A stretch of DNA of 64,000 nucleotides from Natronoglycomyces albus. GTDB taxonomy: Bacteria; Actinomycetota; Actinomycetes; Mycobacteriales; Micromonosporaceae. Shown here piece after piece: positions 9,184 through 19,228 of the stretch. The first letter of the stretch is position 1, and each line of letters begins with the position of its first letter. The notes beneath the pieces were generated by a model, which was not told the DNA's origin, did no database searches, and worked only from the letters and a program-made list of their open reading frames with translations. The stretch covers positions 1,612,001-1,676,000 of the forward strand of contig NZ_CP070496.1 in the NCBI RefSeq assembly GCF_016925535.1, written 5' to 3'. The position numbers were made by a program, and so were the translations under genes.

Positions 9184-12100
9184 ACGCGACGACATCAATC
9201 ACGTACTCGTCATCGGCTCCGGCCCCATTGTTATCGGCCAGGCCTGCGAATTCGACTACTCCGGCACGCAAGCGTGCCGGGTCCTCAAAGAAGAGGGTCT
9301 GCGGGTCAGCCTGGTGAACTCCAACCCGGCCACCATCATGACCGACCCCCAGTTTGCCGACGCGACCTATATCGAGCCCATCACCTCGGAGTGCATCGAA
9401 CAGGTCATCGCCGCCGAACGCCCCGACGCGATCTTGGCGACCCTCGGTGGGCAGACAGCCCTCAACGCGGCAGTCGCCCTGCACGATGCCGGAATTCTCG
9501 AAAAATACGGTGTGGAACTCATCGGGGCCGACATCGACGCCATCCAACGTGGAGAAGACCGGCAGATGTTCAAGGACGTCGTCGCCCGGGCTGGGGGAGA
9601 GGTTCCGGCCTCGGCGGTGTGCCACACGATGGACGAGGTGCGCCAAACGGTCGAGAAGCTGGGCCTACCCGCCGTCATCCGCCCTTCCTTCACCATGGGC
9701 GGGCTCGGCTCCGGCATGGCCTATACCTGGGAAGACGTCGAACGTATCGCCGGTGGCGGTTTGGATGAATCCCCAACCTCGGAAGTCCTGATCGAAGAGT
9801 CGGTGCTCGGCTGGAAGGAATACGAGCTTGAACTCATGCGCGACCACCACGACAACGTGGTCGTCGTCTGCTCGATCGAGAACATCGACGCCATGGGCGT
9901 GCACACGGGAGACTCCGTCACCGTCGCCCCGTCCATGACACTGACCGACCGTGAATACCAGGACCTGCGCGACCTTGGGATCGCGGTGTTGCGCGAGGTC
10001 GGCGTTGACACCGGGGGCTGCAACATCCAGTTCGCCATCAACCCGGCAAATGGACGCATCGTCGTCATCGAGATGAACCCGCGAGTGTCACGCTCCTCGG
10101 CGCTGGCTTCCAAGGCCACAGGCTTTCCGATCGCCAAGATCGCCGCGAAATTGGCCATCGGATACACGCTCGACGAGATCCCCAACGACATTACGCGAGC
10201 CACTCCAGCGGCCTTCGAACCGAGTCTTGACTACGTGGTGGTCAAGGTGCCGCGCTTCGCCTTCGAGAAATTCCCCGGCGCCGACGCCGGCCTCACCACC
10301 ACCATGAAGTCCGTTGGCGAGGCCATGAGTTTGGGCCGTACCTTCGCCGAGGCCCTTCAAAAGGCATTGCGATCCGCCGAGACCAAGGCGGGTGGCTTTT
10401 GGACTCTGCCTGACCCGGCTGGCGCCACCAAGGAAAACTCCCTAGAGGCGTTGAAGATCGCTCACGACGGCCGGCTCTACACCGCCGAACGGGCGCTGCG
10501 CCTGGGAGCCAGCGTCAACGAGGTTGTGGAAGCCAGCGGAATCGACCCGTGGTTTATCGACCAGATCGCCGCGTTGATCGAGCTACGTCATGAGGTCGCC
10601 GCCGCCCCCGTGCTTGACCAAGCGCTACTGCGCCGAGCTAAGAGGGCTGGATACTCCGACGCGCAGTTGGCGGCCCTACGGCCCGAACTGGCCGGAGAGG
10701 ACGGGGTACGTTCCCTGCGCCATCGTTTGGGTCTGCGGCCTGTCTACAAGACCGTCGACACCTGCGCGGCCGAGTTCGCCGCCCACACGCCCTATCACTA
10801 CTCCAGCTACGAGGATGAAACCGAAGTCGTGCCGTCCAACCGGCCCAAAGTGATCATCCTCGGCTCCGGGCCCAACCGCATCGGGCAAGGCATCGAATTC
10901 GACTACTCCTGTGTTCACGCGGTGCAGGCCCTGCGGGAGGCCGGTTACGAAACCGTCATGGTCAATTGCAACCCCGAGACAGTCTCCACCGACTATGACA
11001 CCGCCGATCGCCTCTACTTCGAGCCGCTGACGTTCGAAGACGTCCTGGAGATCTACCACGCTGAGCACAGCTCTGGTCTGGAAGGGGGCGGTGTCGGCGT
11101 CATCGGCGTCATCGTCCAACTCGGTGGCCAGACCCCGCTGGGCTTGGCCGACAAACTCGCCAGTGCCGGGGTACCCATCGTCGGTACCTCGCCGGAGGCG
11201 ATCAACCACGCCGAGCACCGAGGCGAATTCGGGAAACTCTTGGCCGCCCAAGGTCTCACCGCCCCCGATCACGGCACGGCGACCTCCTTCGAGGAAGCCC
11301 GCGCCGTAGCGGCCGAAATTGGCTATCCGGTGCTCGTACGACCCTCCTATGTCCTGGGGGGTCGAGGCATGGAAATCGTCTACGACGACGACAACCTCGC
11401 CGCGTACATCCAGCGAGCCACTGAGGTCAGCCCAGAACATCCAGTTCTGGTGGACCGTTTTCTCGACGACGCCATCGAAATTGACGTCGACTGCCTGTGC
11501 GACGGCGAGGAAATCTACCTTGGCGGCGTCATGGAACACATCGAGGAAGCCGGAGTCCACTCCGGAGACTCCGCGTGCGCGCTTCCGCCCATCACCTTGG
11601 GCGCGGCCACCATCGACCGTATCCGCGAAGACACCGCCAAGCTCGCCTTCGGTATAGGCGTGCGCGGCCTGATGAACGTGCAATACGCGCTCAAAGACGA
11701 GCAGCTGTACGTGCTTGAGGCCAACCCACGTGCCTCCCGCACCGTCCCCTTCGTCTCGAAAGCCACTGGCGTTTCCCTAGCCAAGGCCGCCGCCCGCATC
11801 ATGCTCGGCGCGACCATTGGCCAGCTACGCGAAGAGGGCATGCTCAAAGCACAGGGAGACGGAGCTGACGCCGCCGATGACTGCCCTATCGCGGTCAAGG
11901 AAGTCGTCCTCCCGTTCAAGCGGTTCCGCACCGCCGAGGGCGAGGGCATCGACGCCCTCCTAGGGCCGGAAATGAAGTCCACCGGCGAGGTCATGGGCAT
12001 CGACACGACCTTCCCGCTGGCGCTGGCGAAAGCCCAACTGGCCACCTACGGTCGACTCTTCGGGCAAGGTAACTCCGGCAGTGTGTTCGTCTCGGTGGCC

Positions 12101-12505
12101 GACCGCGACAAGCGTTCGATCGTCTTCCCGGTCAAGCGACTCGTCGGGCTCGGATTCACCGTCTACGCCACGTCCGGAACCGGGCAGGTGCTGCGACGCC
12201 ACGGCATTGACTTCACCCCGGTGGCGCGGCACACCTCAGACACCGGAACCCCCGGAGCCACCACCGACGCGGTTAGCTTGATTCGCTCCGGCGAGATCGA
12301 CCTGGTGTGCACGACCCCCTCGGGCTCTTCGGGCCCCCGCACCGACGGCTGGGAAATCCGCTCAGCCGCCGTCGTCTCCGACACTCCCTGCATCACCACA
12401 GTGCAAGGAATTTCGGCAGCGGTCATGGGTCTCGAAGCAGCCACGCGTGGGGAACTCACCGTGACCCCCATCCAGGAGCTGCACCGGCAGCTGCGAGATA
12501 CCTAG
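9176..12505 (+). CDS. carB: Carbamoyl-phosphate synthase large chain
   Basis: Makes carbamoyl phosphate from bicarbonate, ammonia and two ATP, for arginine and pyrimidines. At 1,109 residues it has the full layout: two homologous ATP-grasp halves (first from [20 protein letters not shown], second from [20 protein letters not shown] near residue 560) and a C-terminal MGS-like allosteric domain from about 950 ([19 protein letters not shown]). The start overlaps carA by eight bases. A long hairpin follows the stop. Confidence 0.98.
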   Translation: MPKRDDINHVLVIGSGPIVIGQACEFDYSGTQACRVLKEEGLRVSLVNSNPATIMTDPQFADATYIEPITSECIEQVIAAERPDAILATLGGQTALNAAVALHDAGILEKYGVELIGADIDAIQRGEDRQMFKDVVARAGGEVPASAVCHTMDEVRQTVEKLGLPAVIRPSFTMGGLGSGMAYTWEDVERIAGGGLDESPTSEVLIEESVLGWKEYELELMRDHHDNVVVVCSIENIDAMGVHTGDSVTVAPSMTLTDREYQDLRDLGIAVLREVGVDTGGCNIQFAINPANGRIVVIEMNPRVSRSSALASKATGFPIAKIAAKLAIGYTLDEIPNDITRATPAAFEPSLDYVVVKVPRFAFEKFPGADAGLTTTMKSVGEAMSLGRTFAEALQKALRSAETKAGGFWTLPDPAGATKENSLEALKIAHDGRLYTAERALRLGASVNEVVEASGIDPWFIDQIAALIELRHEVAAAPVLDQALLRRAKRAGYSDAQLAALRPELAGEDGVRSLRHRLGLRPVYKTVDTCAAEFAAHTPYHYSSYEDETEVVPSNRPKVIILGSGPNRIGQGIEFDYSCVHAVQALREAGYETVMVNCNPETVSTDYDTADRLYFEPLTFEDVLEIYHAEHSSGLEGGGVGVIGVIVQLGGQTPLGLADKLASAGVPIVGTSPEAINHAEHRGEFGKLLAAQGLTAPDHGTATSFEEARAVAAEIGYPVLVRPSYVLGGRGMEIVYDDDNLAAYIQRATEVSPEHPVLVDRFLDDAIEIDVDCLCDGEEIYLGGVMEHIEEAGVHSGDSACALPPITLGAATIDRIREDTAKLAFGIGVRGLMNVQYALKDEQLYVLEANPRASRTVPFVSKATGVSLAKAAARIMLGATIGQLREEGMLKAQGDGADAADDCPIAVKEVVLPFKRFRTAEGEGIDALLGPEMKSTGEVMGIDTTFPLALAKAQLATYGRLFGQGNSGSVFVSVADRDKRSIVFPVKRLVGLGFTVYATSGTGQVLRRHGIDFTPVARHTSDTGTPGATTDAVSLIRSGEIDLVCTTPSGSSGPRTDGWEIRSAAVVSDTPCITTVQGISAAVMGLEAATRGELTVTPIQELHRQLRDT

Positions 12506-12507
12506 TA

Positions 12508-12560
12508 ATTGCGGCCGGTAGCGTGAAAGTTCGGTAGAACCGATCGCTACCGGCCGCAAT
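12508..12560. repeat. Long hairpin between carB and pyrD
   Basis: A perfect 16-base-pair inverted repeat (ATTGCGGCCGGTAGCG, 12508-12523, with its complement at 12545-12560) begins just past the carB stop. The 21-base loop can itself fold (TCGGT with ACCGA). There is no U-tract. It could be a partial terminator, an RNA-processing or stability element that lowers pyrD-pyrF expression, or a mobile repeat. Confidence 0.7.
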
Positions 12561-12672
12561 CGGCAACTATGGGAGGTGCGACCGCAGGGGTCGTACTGTG
12601 ATCGCTCACCCGAAGCCCCCACGGCAACAGTCGCGGAGCACGTGAGCGTGGTTAAGAGACAAAGAGTTCACA

Positions 12673-13746
12673 ATGCTGTACGAGAAACTCGCCCGCCCGG
12701 TCTTGTTTCGTATCGGACGCGGCGACGCCGAAAAGGCACATCACTCCACCCTCACCATGCTGGAGCACGTGTCCGACAACCGGATCATTCGCCAAAGCAT
12801 GATCAAAGCCAACCAGGTGTACGCACCCGTGACCGTGGCTGGCGTCAAGTTCCCCAACCCCATCGGCCTTGCCGCTGGAATGGACAAGAACGGCGTCGCC
12901 ATCGGGGCCTGGCCAGCTCTGGGCTTTGGCTTTGCCGAAGTCGGCACCGTAACGTGGCATCCTCAGCCCGGTAACCCACAGCCCCGCCTCTTTCGGTTGC
13001 CTGGCTCGCAAGCGCTGATCAATCGGATGGGATTCAACAACGACGGAGCGCAGGCGCTGGCCGCCCGATTGGCCATCTCGCCTCCGGTCAACTGTCCCAT
13101 CGGCGTGAGTATCGGCAAGTCCAAGATCACGCCGTTGGAGGAAGCCACGTCCGACTACTTGGAGTCGATGCGCGTCCTCTACCGGTTTGCCGACTACTTC
13201 GCGGTCAATGTTTCCTCGCCCAACACCCCTGGTTTGCGCAGCTTGCAGGGGGCCGAACAGATGCGAGAGCTGTTGGGAGCGTTGCGCGCTGAGAGCGAGT
13301 CTTTGGCGGCAGGGCGTCCTGAGCGCCCCATCTTTGTCAAGATCGCACCGGACTTGACGGAGCCTGCGATCGCTGAGCTGCTCGAAGTGTGCCAGGACAC
13401 CGGGGTTACCGGAGTCATCGCCACGAACACCACGTTGGGCAGAGACGGAGTTCTCCAGCAGGAGGAATCGATCGCCGCCGAACCAGGGGGCCTCTCGGGC
13501 GCGCCGTTGCGTTCGATTTCCCGGGCTGTCGTGGAGTTCGTGCACCGTGAAACGGATGGGAAAATGCCGATCATCGGTTCTGGTGGTGTCATGTCGCCAG
13601 ACCATGCTCAGTCACTTTTCGACGCGGGAGCGAGTCTCGTACAGCTGTACTCCGGTTTGGTGTACTCCGGTCCCTCGCTGGTACGCCGTAGTGCCCGTAG
13701 GGCCAAGCGGGCTCGGCGGCATCGTCGGGCTCAGCCCCGGCGATAG
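12673..13746 (+). CDS. pyrD: Dihydroorotate dehydrogenase (quinone), class 2
   Basis: Membrane-associated flavoenzyme oxidising dihydroorotate to orotate with quinone. Its 357 residues include the class 2 N-terminal helix region ([12 protein letters not shown]), absent from class 1 enzymes. FMN/orotate motifs are [10 protein letters not shown] near 65, NRMGFNNDG near 120, [11 protein letters not shown] near 180 with the catalytic Ser, and [12 protein letters not shown] near 300. The C-terminal 20 residues are very rich in Arg ([11 protein letters not shown]), beyond the usual end. It lies 167 bases after carB, beyond the hairpin. Confidence 0.95.
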   Translation: MLYEKLARPVLFRIGRGDAEKAHHSTLTMLEHVSDNRIIRQSMIKANQVYAPVTVAGVKFPNPIGLAAGMDKNGVAIGAWPALGFGFAEVGTVTWHPQPGNPQPRLFRLPGSQALINRMGFNNDGAQALAARLAISPPVNCPIGVSIGKSKITPLEEATSDYLESMRVLYRFADYFAVNVSSPNTPGLRSLQGAEQMRELLGALRAESESLAAGRPERPIFVKIAPDLTEPAIAELLEVCQDTGVTGVIATNTTLGRDGVLQQEESIAAEPGGLSGAPLRSISRAVVEFVHRETDGKMPIIGSGGVMSPDHAQSLFDAGASLVQLYSGLVYSGPSLVRRSARRAKRARRHRRAQPRR

Positions 13747-13939
13747 TAAGCGCCCATGAATCTACCCCTGGCATCCAGTGCCGCGAGGGTCAGGAGCGAC
13801 CGTTTTCCTGGTTGTGGCCACATCCGAGGGGAGCTGGTGCAGGCCCGGCGGGGAATCGCGGCCCAACGGAGGGCTTGGTTGGGGCGCGCCTTAGACGTGA
13901 TTAGACGATGAGACACCGAGCGAAGAAGGAAGCGGCACT

Positions 13940-14857
13940 ATGAACGATCAGCACAATTTCGGTTTGCGGGTCCAGTCGGCCATTGAACAACGGGGTCGTC
14001 TGTGCGTGGGCGTTGATCCACACGCTTCCCTCTTGGCCGCGTGGGGTCTCAACGACGACCTTGCCTCAGCGACTCGTTTCAGTTACCGACTTGTCGACGC
14101 GGTGGCCCAGCACGTTGGGTTCATCAAACCGCAGTCGGCGTTTTTTGAGCGCTTTGGGTGGCGGGGCCTAGCCCTGCTGGAAAAGGTCGTCGAGCGTTCT
14201 CGCTCGGCGGGTGCCTTGGTGATTCTTGACGTCAAACGCGGTGACATTGGCTCCACGATGCGTGCATACGCCGAGGCCTACCTGCCAAAGGGGGCTCCGT
14301 GCGAGGTCGACGCGATCACCGTGAGCCCGTTTCTCGGGGTCGGTTCGCTACAACCGGCCGTCGACATCGCCACCGAGCATGGGAAGGGCCTTTTCACGCT
14401 CGCGTTGACGTCCAATCCGGAGGGGCGAAGCGTGCAAAGCGCTGTGGGAGCTGACGGTCGCACGGTCAGTCAGTCCGTGATTGACGCGGCCGGGTTGATC
14501 AACGCAGCGTACGACCCGATCGGGCCACTTGGCGTAGTTGTCGGCGCTACCGTCGGTGCGGAGAAGTCCGAGGTTGCAGCAAAAGAGCGTGAATCAAAAG
14601 ACGAAATTGCCCACACGCAACAACAAACGAGTGAGTCTGGTCACGATCTGAGTAAATTGCGAGGTCCGGTGCTTGTTCCTGGCATGGGTGCCCAAGGTGG
14701 ACAGCCGGAAGACTTGAAAAGGGTCCTTGGCCCCGCATTGAAATGGTCGATTCCCACATATTCACGGCAAATCGCCCAGGCTGGACCCAGTCTCGCGGGT
14801 ATACAAAGCGCGGTCAAAGACCTACAGGCTGCGTATCGAGTCACAACCAGGCTGTAG
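13940..14857 (+). CDS. pyrF: Orotidine-5'-phosphate decarboxylase, type 2
   Basis: Last step of UMP synthesis. The type 2 (long) OMPDC is recognised by LDVKRGDIGSTMRAYAEAYL near residue 97, carrying the catalytic Lys/Asp set, plus VGVDPHASLL near 25 and GPVLVPGMGAQGG near 245. The protein has 305 residues. Residues about 210-240 are a hydrophilic insert (EKSEVAAKERESKDEIAH and onward) that lengthens the enzyme compared with typical type 2 members of about 270-285. A purine-rich site (GAAGAAGGAAG) precedes the ATG. It sits 193 bases after pyrD in a gap with no other gene. Confidence 0.95.
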   Translation: MNDQHNFGLRVQSAIEQRGRLCVGVDPHASLLAAWGLNDDLASATRFSYRLVDAVAQHVGFIKPQSAFFERFGWRGLALLEKVVERSRSAGALVILDVKRGDIGSTMRAYAEAYLPKGAPCEVDAITVSPFLGVGSLQPAVDIATEHGKGLFTLALTSNPEGRSVQSAVGADGRTVSQSVIDAAGLINAAYDPIGPLGVVVGATVGAEKSEVAAKERESKDEIAHTQQQTSESGHDLSKLRGPVLVPGMGAQGGQPEDLKRVLGPALKWSIPTYSRQIAQAGPSLAGIQSAVKDLQAAYRVTTRL

Positions 14858-15002
14858 TCTGTCGTGGTGACGGCCAGGAAATGCCACCCCCGGTGGTTAG
14901 GCTGTCAGGAAAGGGAGTTACCTTTTCCGGCGCTAGGTATTTTTGTATCCCAGCGCATCAAGGTCTATTTAAAGACAAAACCATCGACTGCAAGGAGACC
15001 CC

Positions 15003-15326
15003 GTGCCGCTTCCTAAGCTGACACCGGAGCAGCGCACCGCGGCCCTCGAAAAGGCTGCCGCCGCCCGGAAAGCTCGTGCTGAACTCAAGGACAAGCTGAA
15101 GTCCGGCGAATTGAGCCTCGAAGATGTGCTCAAGCAAGCTGAGAATGACGACATTGCTGGCAAGATGAAGGTTTCGGCTGTTCTGAAGGCCCTTCCGGGC
15201 ATTGGGGACAAGCGCGCCATGCAAATCATGGAAAAGCTGAAGATTGCCGACAGCCGCCGTCTGCGTGGGCTGGGCGAGCACCAGCGCGCCGCCCTTTTGG
15301 CTGAATTTTCCATCGGCCAGGGCTAA
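15003..15326 (+). CDS. mihF: Actinobacterial integration host factor mIHF
   Basis: Small DNA-bending nucleoid protein specific to actinobacteria. The GTG at 15003 with an AAGGAGA site gives 107 residues, the usual size. The N-terminal helix ([20 protein letters not shown]) leads to the helix-two-turn-helix DNA-binding part, with [20 protein letters not shown] near residue 58 and the basic [15 protein letters not shown] end. It lies upstream of gmk as in Streptomyces and Mycobacterium. The 145-base gap before it likely holds its own promoter. Confidence 0.95.
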   Translation: MPLPKLTPEQRTAALEKAAAARKARAELKDKLKSGELSLEDVLKQAENDDIAGKMKVSAVLKALPGIGDKRAMQIMEKLKIADSRRLRGLGEHQRAALLAEFSIGQG

Positions 15327-15346
15327 CTTCCGGTAGTAGTAGACGC

Positions 15347-15973
15347 GTGAGCTTCCCAAAAATCCACGCAACTGCTCAAGACGCCGGGGCTGCCAGTCGC
15401 CTGACGGTCCTCTCAGGCCCGTCAGGCGTTGGCAAGGGCAGCGTGAAAGCCCTCATCCAGGAGCGTTACCCTTGGGTGTGGCTGTCGGTGAGTGCGACCA
15501 CGCGCTCACCTCGTCCTGGCGAAATTGACGGTATCGATTATCACTACAAATCCGTGCCTGAGTTCGAATCTCAGATCCAGCGCGGTGAGTTCTTGGAATG
15601 GGCCGCCTTTGCCGGCAATATGTACGGCACTCCAAGGGGCCCCGTAGAGCAGAAATTGGCCTCGGGCCTGCCCGCTCTGCTAGAAATCGAATTGCAGGGT
15701 GCCAGGCAGGTTCGTGAGACCATGCCAGGCGCACAGCTGGTCTTCTTGGCTCCACCGTCTTGGGATGAACTGGTACGCCGCCTCACGGGTCGTGGGACTG
15801 AAGATTCGGCCGCCATTGAGCGCCGTTTGGAACGCGCCCGCGAGGAGCTGGCTTCCGAGGCTGAGTTCGACCACACAATCGTGAATGTGTCTGTAGAGCA
15901 AGCTGCGGCCGAACTGGTAGAATTGCTCGGTTCGCCCGCTACTAGCAAACAGGTAGTGGAGGCGCGTCTGTAA
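15347..15973 (+). CDS. gmk: Guanylate kinase
   Basis: Phosphorylates GMP to GDP. The 208-residue protein has a P-loop [11 protein letters not shown] near residue 24, the GMP-binding segment [21 protein letters not shown], and [17 protein letters not shown], followed by the LID region [16 protein letters not shown]. It starts at GTG 15347, 20 bases after mihF, with rpoZ 56 bases further on. Confidence 0.96.
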   Translation: MSFPKIHATAQDAGAASRLTVLSGPSGVGKGSVKALIQERYPWVWLSVSATTRSPRPGEIDGIDYHYKSVPEFESQIQRGEFLEWAAFAGNMYGTPRGPVEQKLASGLPALLEIELQGARQVRETMPGAQLVFLAPPSWDELVRRLTGRGTEDSAAIERRLERAREELASEAEFDHTIVNVSVEQAAAELVELLGSPATSKQVVEARL

Positions 15974-16029
15974 AGACGCTTCACCATCTTTCACCAAAGA
16001 AGTCACTCATCTAACGCGAGGGATCGCAC

Positions 16030-16311
16030 GTGTCTGGGACCGTAGCCGACCCAATCGGCATCACCAACCCGCCCATCGACGACCTGCTGGACAAGGCACA
16101 GTCCAAGTATCAGCTGGTCATTTACTCCGCCAAGCGTGCTCGTCAGATCAACGCCTACTATTCGCAGCTGGGCGAAGGCCTGCTGGAATACGTGGGTCCG
16201 CTGGTCGAAACCACTCCCGAGGAAAAGCCGCTGTCGATTGCGATGCGCGAGCTCGACCGAGGTTTGCTGGAGACCAAGCGCACCGGCTCGACGTCCTCAG
16301 ACGACGAGTAA
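16030..16311 (+). CDS. rpoZ: RNA polymerase omega subunit
   Basis: Small RNA polymerase subunit that helps fold and assemble beta-prime. 93 residues, starting at GTG 16030 (the upstream GCGAGGGA could serve as ribosome site). Family features are [10 protein letters not shown], then [15 protein letters not shown], and [16 protein letters not shown] near residue 75. The gmk-rpoZ-coaBC order is conserved in many bacteria. Confidence 0.95.
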   Translation: MSGTVADPIGITNPPIDDLLDKAQSKYQLVIYSAKRARQINAYYSQLGEGLLEYVGPLVETTPEEKPLSIAMRELDRGLLETKRTGSTSSDDE

Positions 16312-16323
16312 CCCTGGACAATA

Positions 16324-17514
16324 ATGCGAATAGTCCTCGGAGTTGCCGGCGGAATCGCCGCCTTTAAGGCCTGTTCGTTGCTCAGGCTGTACACGGAGTC
16401 GGGTCACGATGTCACTGTCGTGCCCACCGAAGCGGCACTGAATTTCGTAGGGAAAGCCACCTGGGAGGCCCTGTCGGGCCGCCCGGTGGCTTCCGACGTC
16501 TTTACCGACGTTTCTTCAGTTCAGCACGTACAGCTGGGTCGCGAAGCCGACCTGGTCGTGATCGCCCCGGCCACCGCCGACCTCCTGGCGCGGGCCGCTA
16601 CGGGACGAGCCGACGACCTGCTCACCTCCACCCTCCTCACAGCGACCTGTCCGGTCGTCTTCGCTCCGGCCATGCACACCGAGATGTGGGAACACCCTGC
16701 GACCAGAGCGAACGTGGACCTGCTGCGCGAGCGTGGCAACCTCATCATCGAACCGGCCACCGGTCGCCTCACCGGCGCCGACACCGGAAAAGGGCGCTTG
16801 CCCGAACCTGAGCAAATTTATGCCTTCACGCACAGCCTTTTGAACAAGACCTGGTCGGGCACCGACCTGGCGGGCTTGAAAGTCCTGGTCACCGCAGGAG
16901 GCACTCGCGAGGGCATTGACCCGGTGAGATTTATCGGCAACCGGTCCTCGGGCAAACAGGGATTCGCCTTGGCCGCCGCCGCTGCCACGCGAGGGGCCGA
17001 CGTTTCGCTTATCGCGGCCAATGTTGAGACTCTTCCACCGGCCGGAGTCATCACGCATGCTGTGGAGACCACCGAGGAACTGCGGGCCGCCACCGTGCGC
17101 GAGTCCGACCGGGCCGACGTGGTCGTCTTGGCCGCCGCGCCAGTGGACTTTCGGCCAGCGCGGGTCTCGGCGACGAAAATCAAACGCGGAGACGACACGA
17201 CCTCGACATTGTCGCTGGTCGCCAACCCTGATATCGCCGCTGAGATCGGGCGCAAGAAGGGTGAGGACACACTGTTGGTGATCTTCGCCGCTGAGACTGA
17301 CGATGGTCTGCGCCACGCCGCGAAGAAGCTGGAGTCCAAGAAAGCGGACCTGATCGTTCTCAATGACGTCTCAGGTGGAGCCGTATTCGGGTCCAGCTCC
17401 AACGCGGTGACTATCCTGGACAGTAGCGGTCCTGTCGCATCGGTGTCAGAATCGACTAAGGAAGTCGTCGCTGACATCATTTGGGATACCGTTGCGGCGC
17501 GTTTGGCCCGTTGA
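16324..17514 (+). CDS. coaBC: Bifunctional phosphopantothenoylcysteine decarboxylase / phosphopantothenate-cysteine ligase
   Basis: Two consecutive steps of coenzyme A synthesis. The N-terminal CoaC flavoprotein domain (1 to about 175) has GVAGGIAAFKA, the active-site His in SSVQHVQLG near residue 73, and the PAMHTEMW motif near 118. The C-terminal CoaB domain has VTAGGTREGIDPVRFIGNRSSGKQG near 190 and the KIKRG lysine segment near 285. Length is 396 residues, normal for the fusion. It starts 12 bases after rpoZ. Confidence 0.96.
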   Translation: MRIVLGVAGGIAAFKACSLLRLYTESGHDVTVVPTEAALNFVGKATWEALSGRPVASDVFTDVSSVQHVQLGREADLVVIAPATADLLARAATGRADDLLTSTLLTATCPVVFAPAMHTEMWEHPATRANVDLLRERGNLIIEPATGRLTGADTGKGRLPEPEQIYAFTHSLLNKTWSGTDLAGLKVLVTAGGTREGIDPVRFIGNRSSGKQGFALAAAAATRGADVSLIAANVETLPPAGVITHAVETTEELRAATVRESDRADVVVLAAAPVDFRPARVSATKIKRGDDTTSTLSLVANPDIAAEIGRKKGEDTLLVIFAAETDDGLRHAAKKLESKKADLIVLNDVSGGAVFGSSSNAVTILDSSGPVASVSESTKEVVADIIWDTVAARLAR

Positions 17515-17899
17515 ATTCGGCGGACTACAGTCGCAACGGGCGCCCATCGCGCACAGGTTCGCAGGTGGGCGACAGCGCGGCGACCAAACTGGCGCTCGCT
17601 ACCGGGGTGGGACGTAGGTCCTTCGACGAACACCTGCGGCATGGGGCGCACGACGACTTCGGCTCTCGCGATGTTGCTGGAACCGGCCGGAGCACACCGT
17701 TGGGCAGCTGGCGACACCCGCCTTAACCGGCAGCGAGGACGAGCTGGTCGTCCGAGCCGCAATGCGCGCCTACGCTGGCGCGCCACCGTTGGTCTCGTGC
17801 CCAGAGACCAATAAACTGACCTGATCGAATTAACCAACCGTGGCTTCATCCTCGGCGGCCTCGACCACCGCCGCCCGAAGAAGTCGTTTGAGGAGCGTT
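17515..17899 (+). other. Leader/intergenic region before metK
   Basis: About 385 bases without a supported gene. A hairpin with an eight-base-pair stem (TTGGTCTC with GAGACCAA, 17789-17811) lies 88 bases before metK and may be a weak terminator or leader element. I looked for a SAM riboswitch core by eye and did not find one. Confidence 0.5.
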
Positions 17900-19093
17900 G
17901 TGGCACGTCGTCTTTTCACCTCTGAGTCGGTGACCGAGGGACACCCGGACAAGATCGCCGATCAGATTTCTGACGGGATCTTGGACGCTTTGCTGGCCGA
18001 TGATCCCGGCTCTCGCGTCGCCGTTGAAACGTTGATCACGACCGGCCTTGTTCACGTGGCCGGAGAAGTGACCACATCCGCTTATGCCGACATTCCCCGC
18101 ATCGTGCGCGACACGATTTTGGGAATCGGCTATGACTCCTCCAAGAAGGGCTTCGACGGGGCCTCCTGCGGAGTTAGCATCTCCATCGGTTCGCAGTCTC
18201 CCGACATCGCCCAGGGCGTCGATCGGGCCCTGGAATCGCGGCTTGACGCGGGCGACAACGACGCCCTCGACGCTCAGGGCGCGGGGGACCAAGGGCTCAT
18301 GTTTGGGTTCGCCTGCCAAGAGACCCCTGAGTTGATGCCGTTGCCAATCGCTTTGGCACACCGTTTGTCGCAGCGCTTGACCCAGGTGCGTAAGGATGGC
18401 ACCGTTCCCTACTTGCGCCCTGACGGTAAGACCCAGGTGACGATCGAGTACGACGGTAACCGACCTGCCCGCCTCGACACGGTTGTGGTTTCCAGTCAGC
18501 ACGCTCCGGACATTTCGCTGGAGTCGATGATGTCGCCCGATGTGGCCGAACATGTCATCGCACCGGTGGTCGCCGAACTGGAGCTGGACGCACAGGACTA
18601 CCGATTGTTGGTCAACCCGACCGGTCGTTTTGAAATCGGTGGCCCCATGGGGGACGCGGGTCTGACCGGCCGCAAGATCATCGTTGACACCTATGGTGGC
18701 TACGCTCGTCACGGTGGAGGAGCCTTTAGCGGCAAGGACCCGTCGAAGGTTGACCGTTCGGCCACCTACGCCACGCGTTGGGTCGCTAAGAACGTCGTTG
18801 CCGCCGGTCTGGCTGAACGCTGCGAGGTGCAGGTCGCCTACGCCATTGGCAAGGCGCAGCCGGTGAGTGTGCGGGTGGAGACCTTTGGCACCGAAGCCGT
18901 TGACCCGGTTCGTATCGAGAAGGCGATCAGGGAGGTCTTCGACTTGCGTCCGGCAGCGATCATCCGGGACCTGGACTTGGTGCGTCCCATCTACCAGCAG
19001 ACCGCCGCGTATGGCCACTTTGGCCGGGAACTACCGGACTTCACCTGGGAGACGACCGACCGCGCGGGAGCGTTGAAAGCGGCCGCCTCCTAA
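17900..19093 (+). CDS. metK: S-adenosylmethionine synthetase
   Basis: Makes SAM from methionine and ATP. The GTG at 17900 follows a GAGGAG site and gives 397 residues starting at the family's usual place; the frame stays open further upstream, but those residues do not belong to MetK. Motifs: [17 protein letters not shown] near residue 10, [12 protein letters not shown] near 120, and [16 protein letters not shown] near 270 (phosphate loop with catalytic Lys). Confidence 0.97.
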   Translation: MARRLFTSESVTEGHPDKIADQISDGILDALLADDPGSRVAVETLITTGLVHVAGEVTTSAYADIPRIVRDTILGIGYDSSKKGFDGASCGVSISIGSQSPDIAQGVDRALESRLDAGDNDALDAQGAGDQGLMFGFACQETPELMPLPIALAHRLSQRLTQVRKDGTVPYLRPDGKTQVTIEYDGNRPARLDTVVVSSQHAPDISLESMMSPDVAEHVIAPVVAELELDAQDYRLLVNPTGRFEIGGPMGDAGLTGRKIIVDTYGGYARHGGGAFSGKDPSKVDRSATYATRWVAKNVVAAGLAERCEVQVAYAIGKAQPVSVRVETFGTEAVDPVRIEKAIREVFDLRPAAIIRDLDLVRPIYQQTAAYGHFGRELPDFTWETTDRAGALKAAAS

Positions 19094-19228
19094 ACCGTAG
19101 GCGCGCGAACGTGCGGCCTCACGTCATGGTCGCATGTTCGCGCTCTTTGCCCATCCATGCCTAGCACTGGCCTGAGGTGTCCATGCTGGCGTGCCTGCGC
19201 TGTCTGAGTCGACTGGTAGAACTTCTAT

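Noticed and set aside
10676-11683. 335-codon antisense frame inside carB
   Set aside because: Its sequence is the complement pattern of carB codons; carB is unmistakable on the plus strand.
17515-17899. Possible SAM riboswitch before metK
   Set aside because: No conserved SAM-I, SAM-II or SAM-IV core could be found by eye; only a simple hairpin is present.
17846-19018. 390-codon antisense frame opposite metK
   Set aside because: It mirrors the GC-rich third positions of metK and has no ribosome site or recognisable motif.
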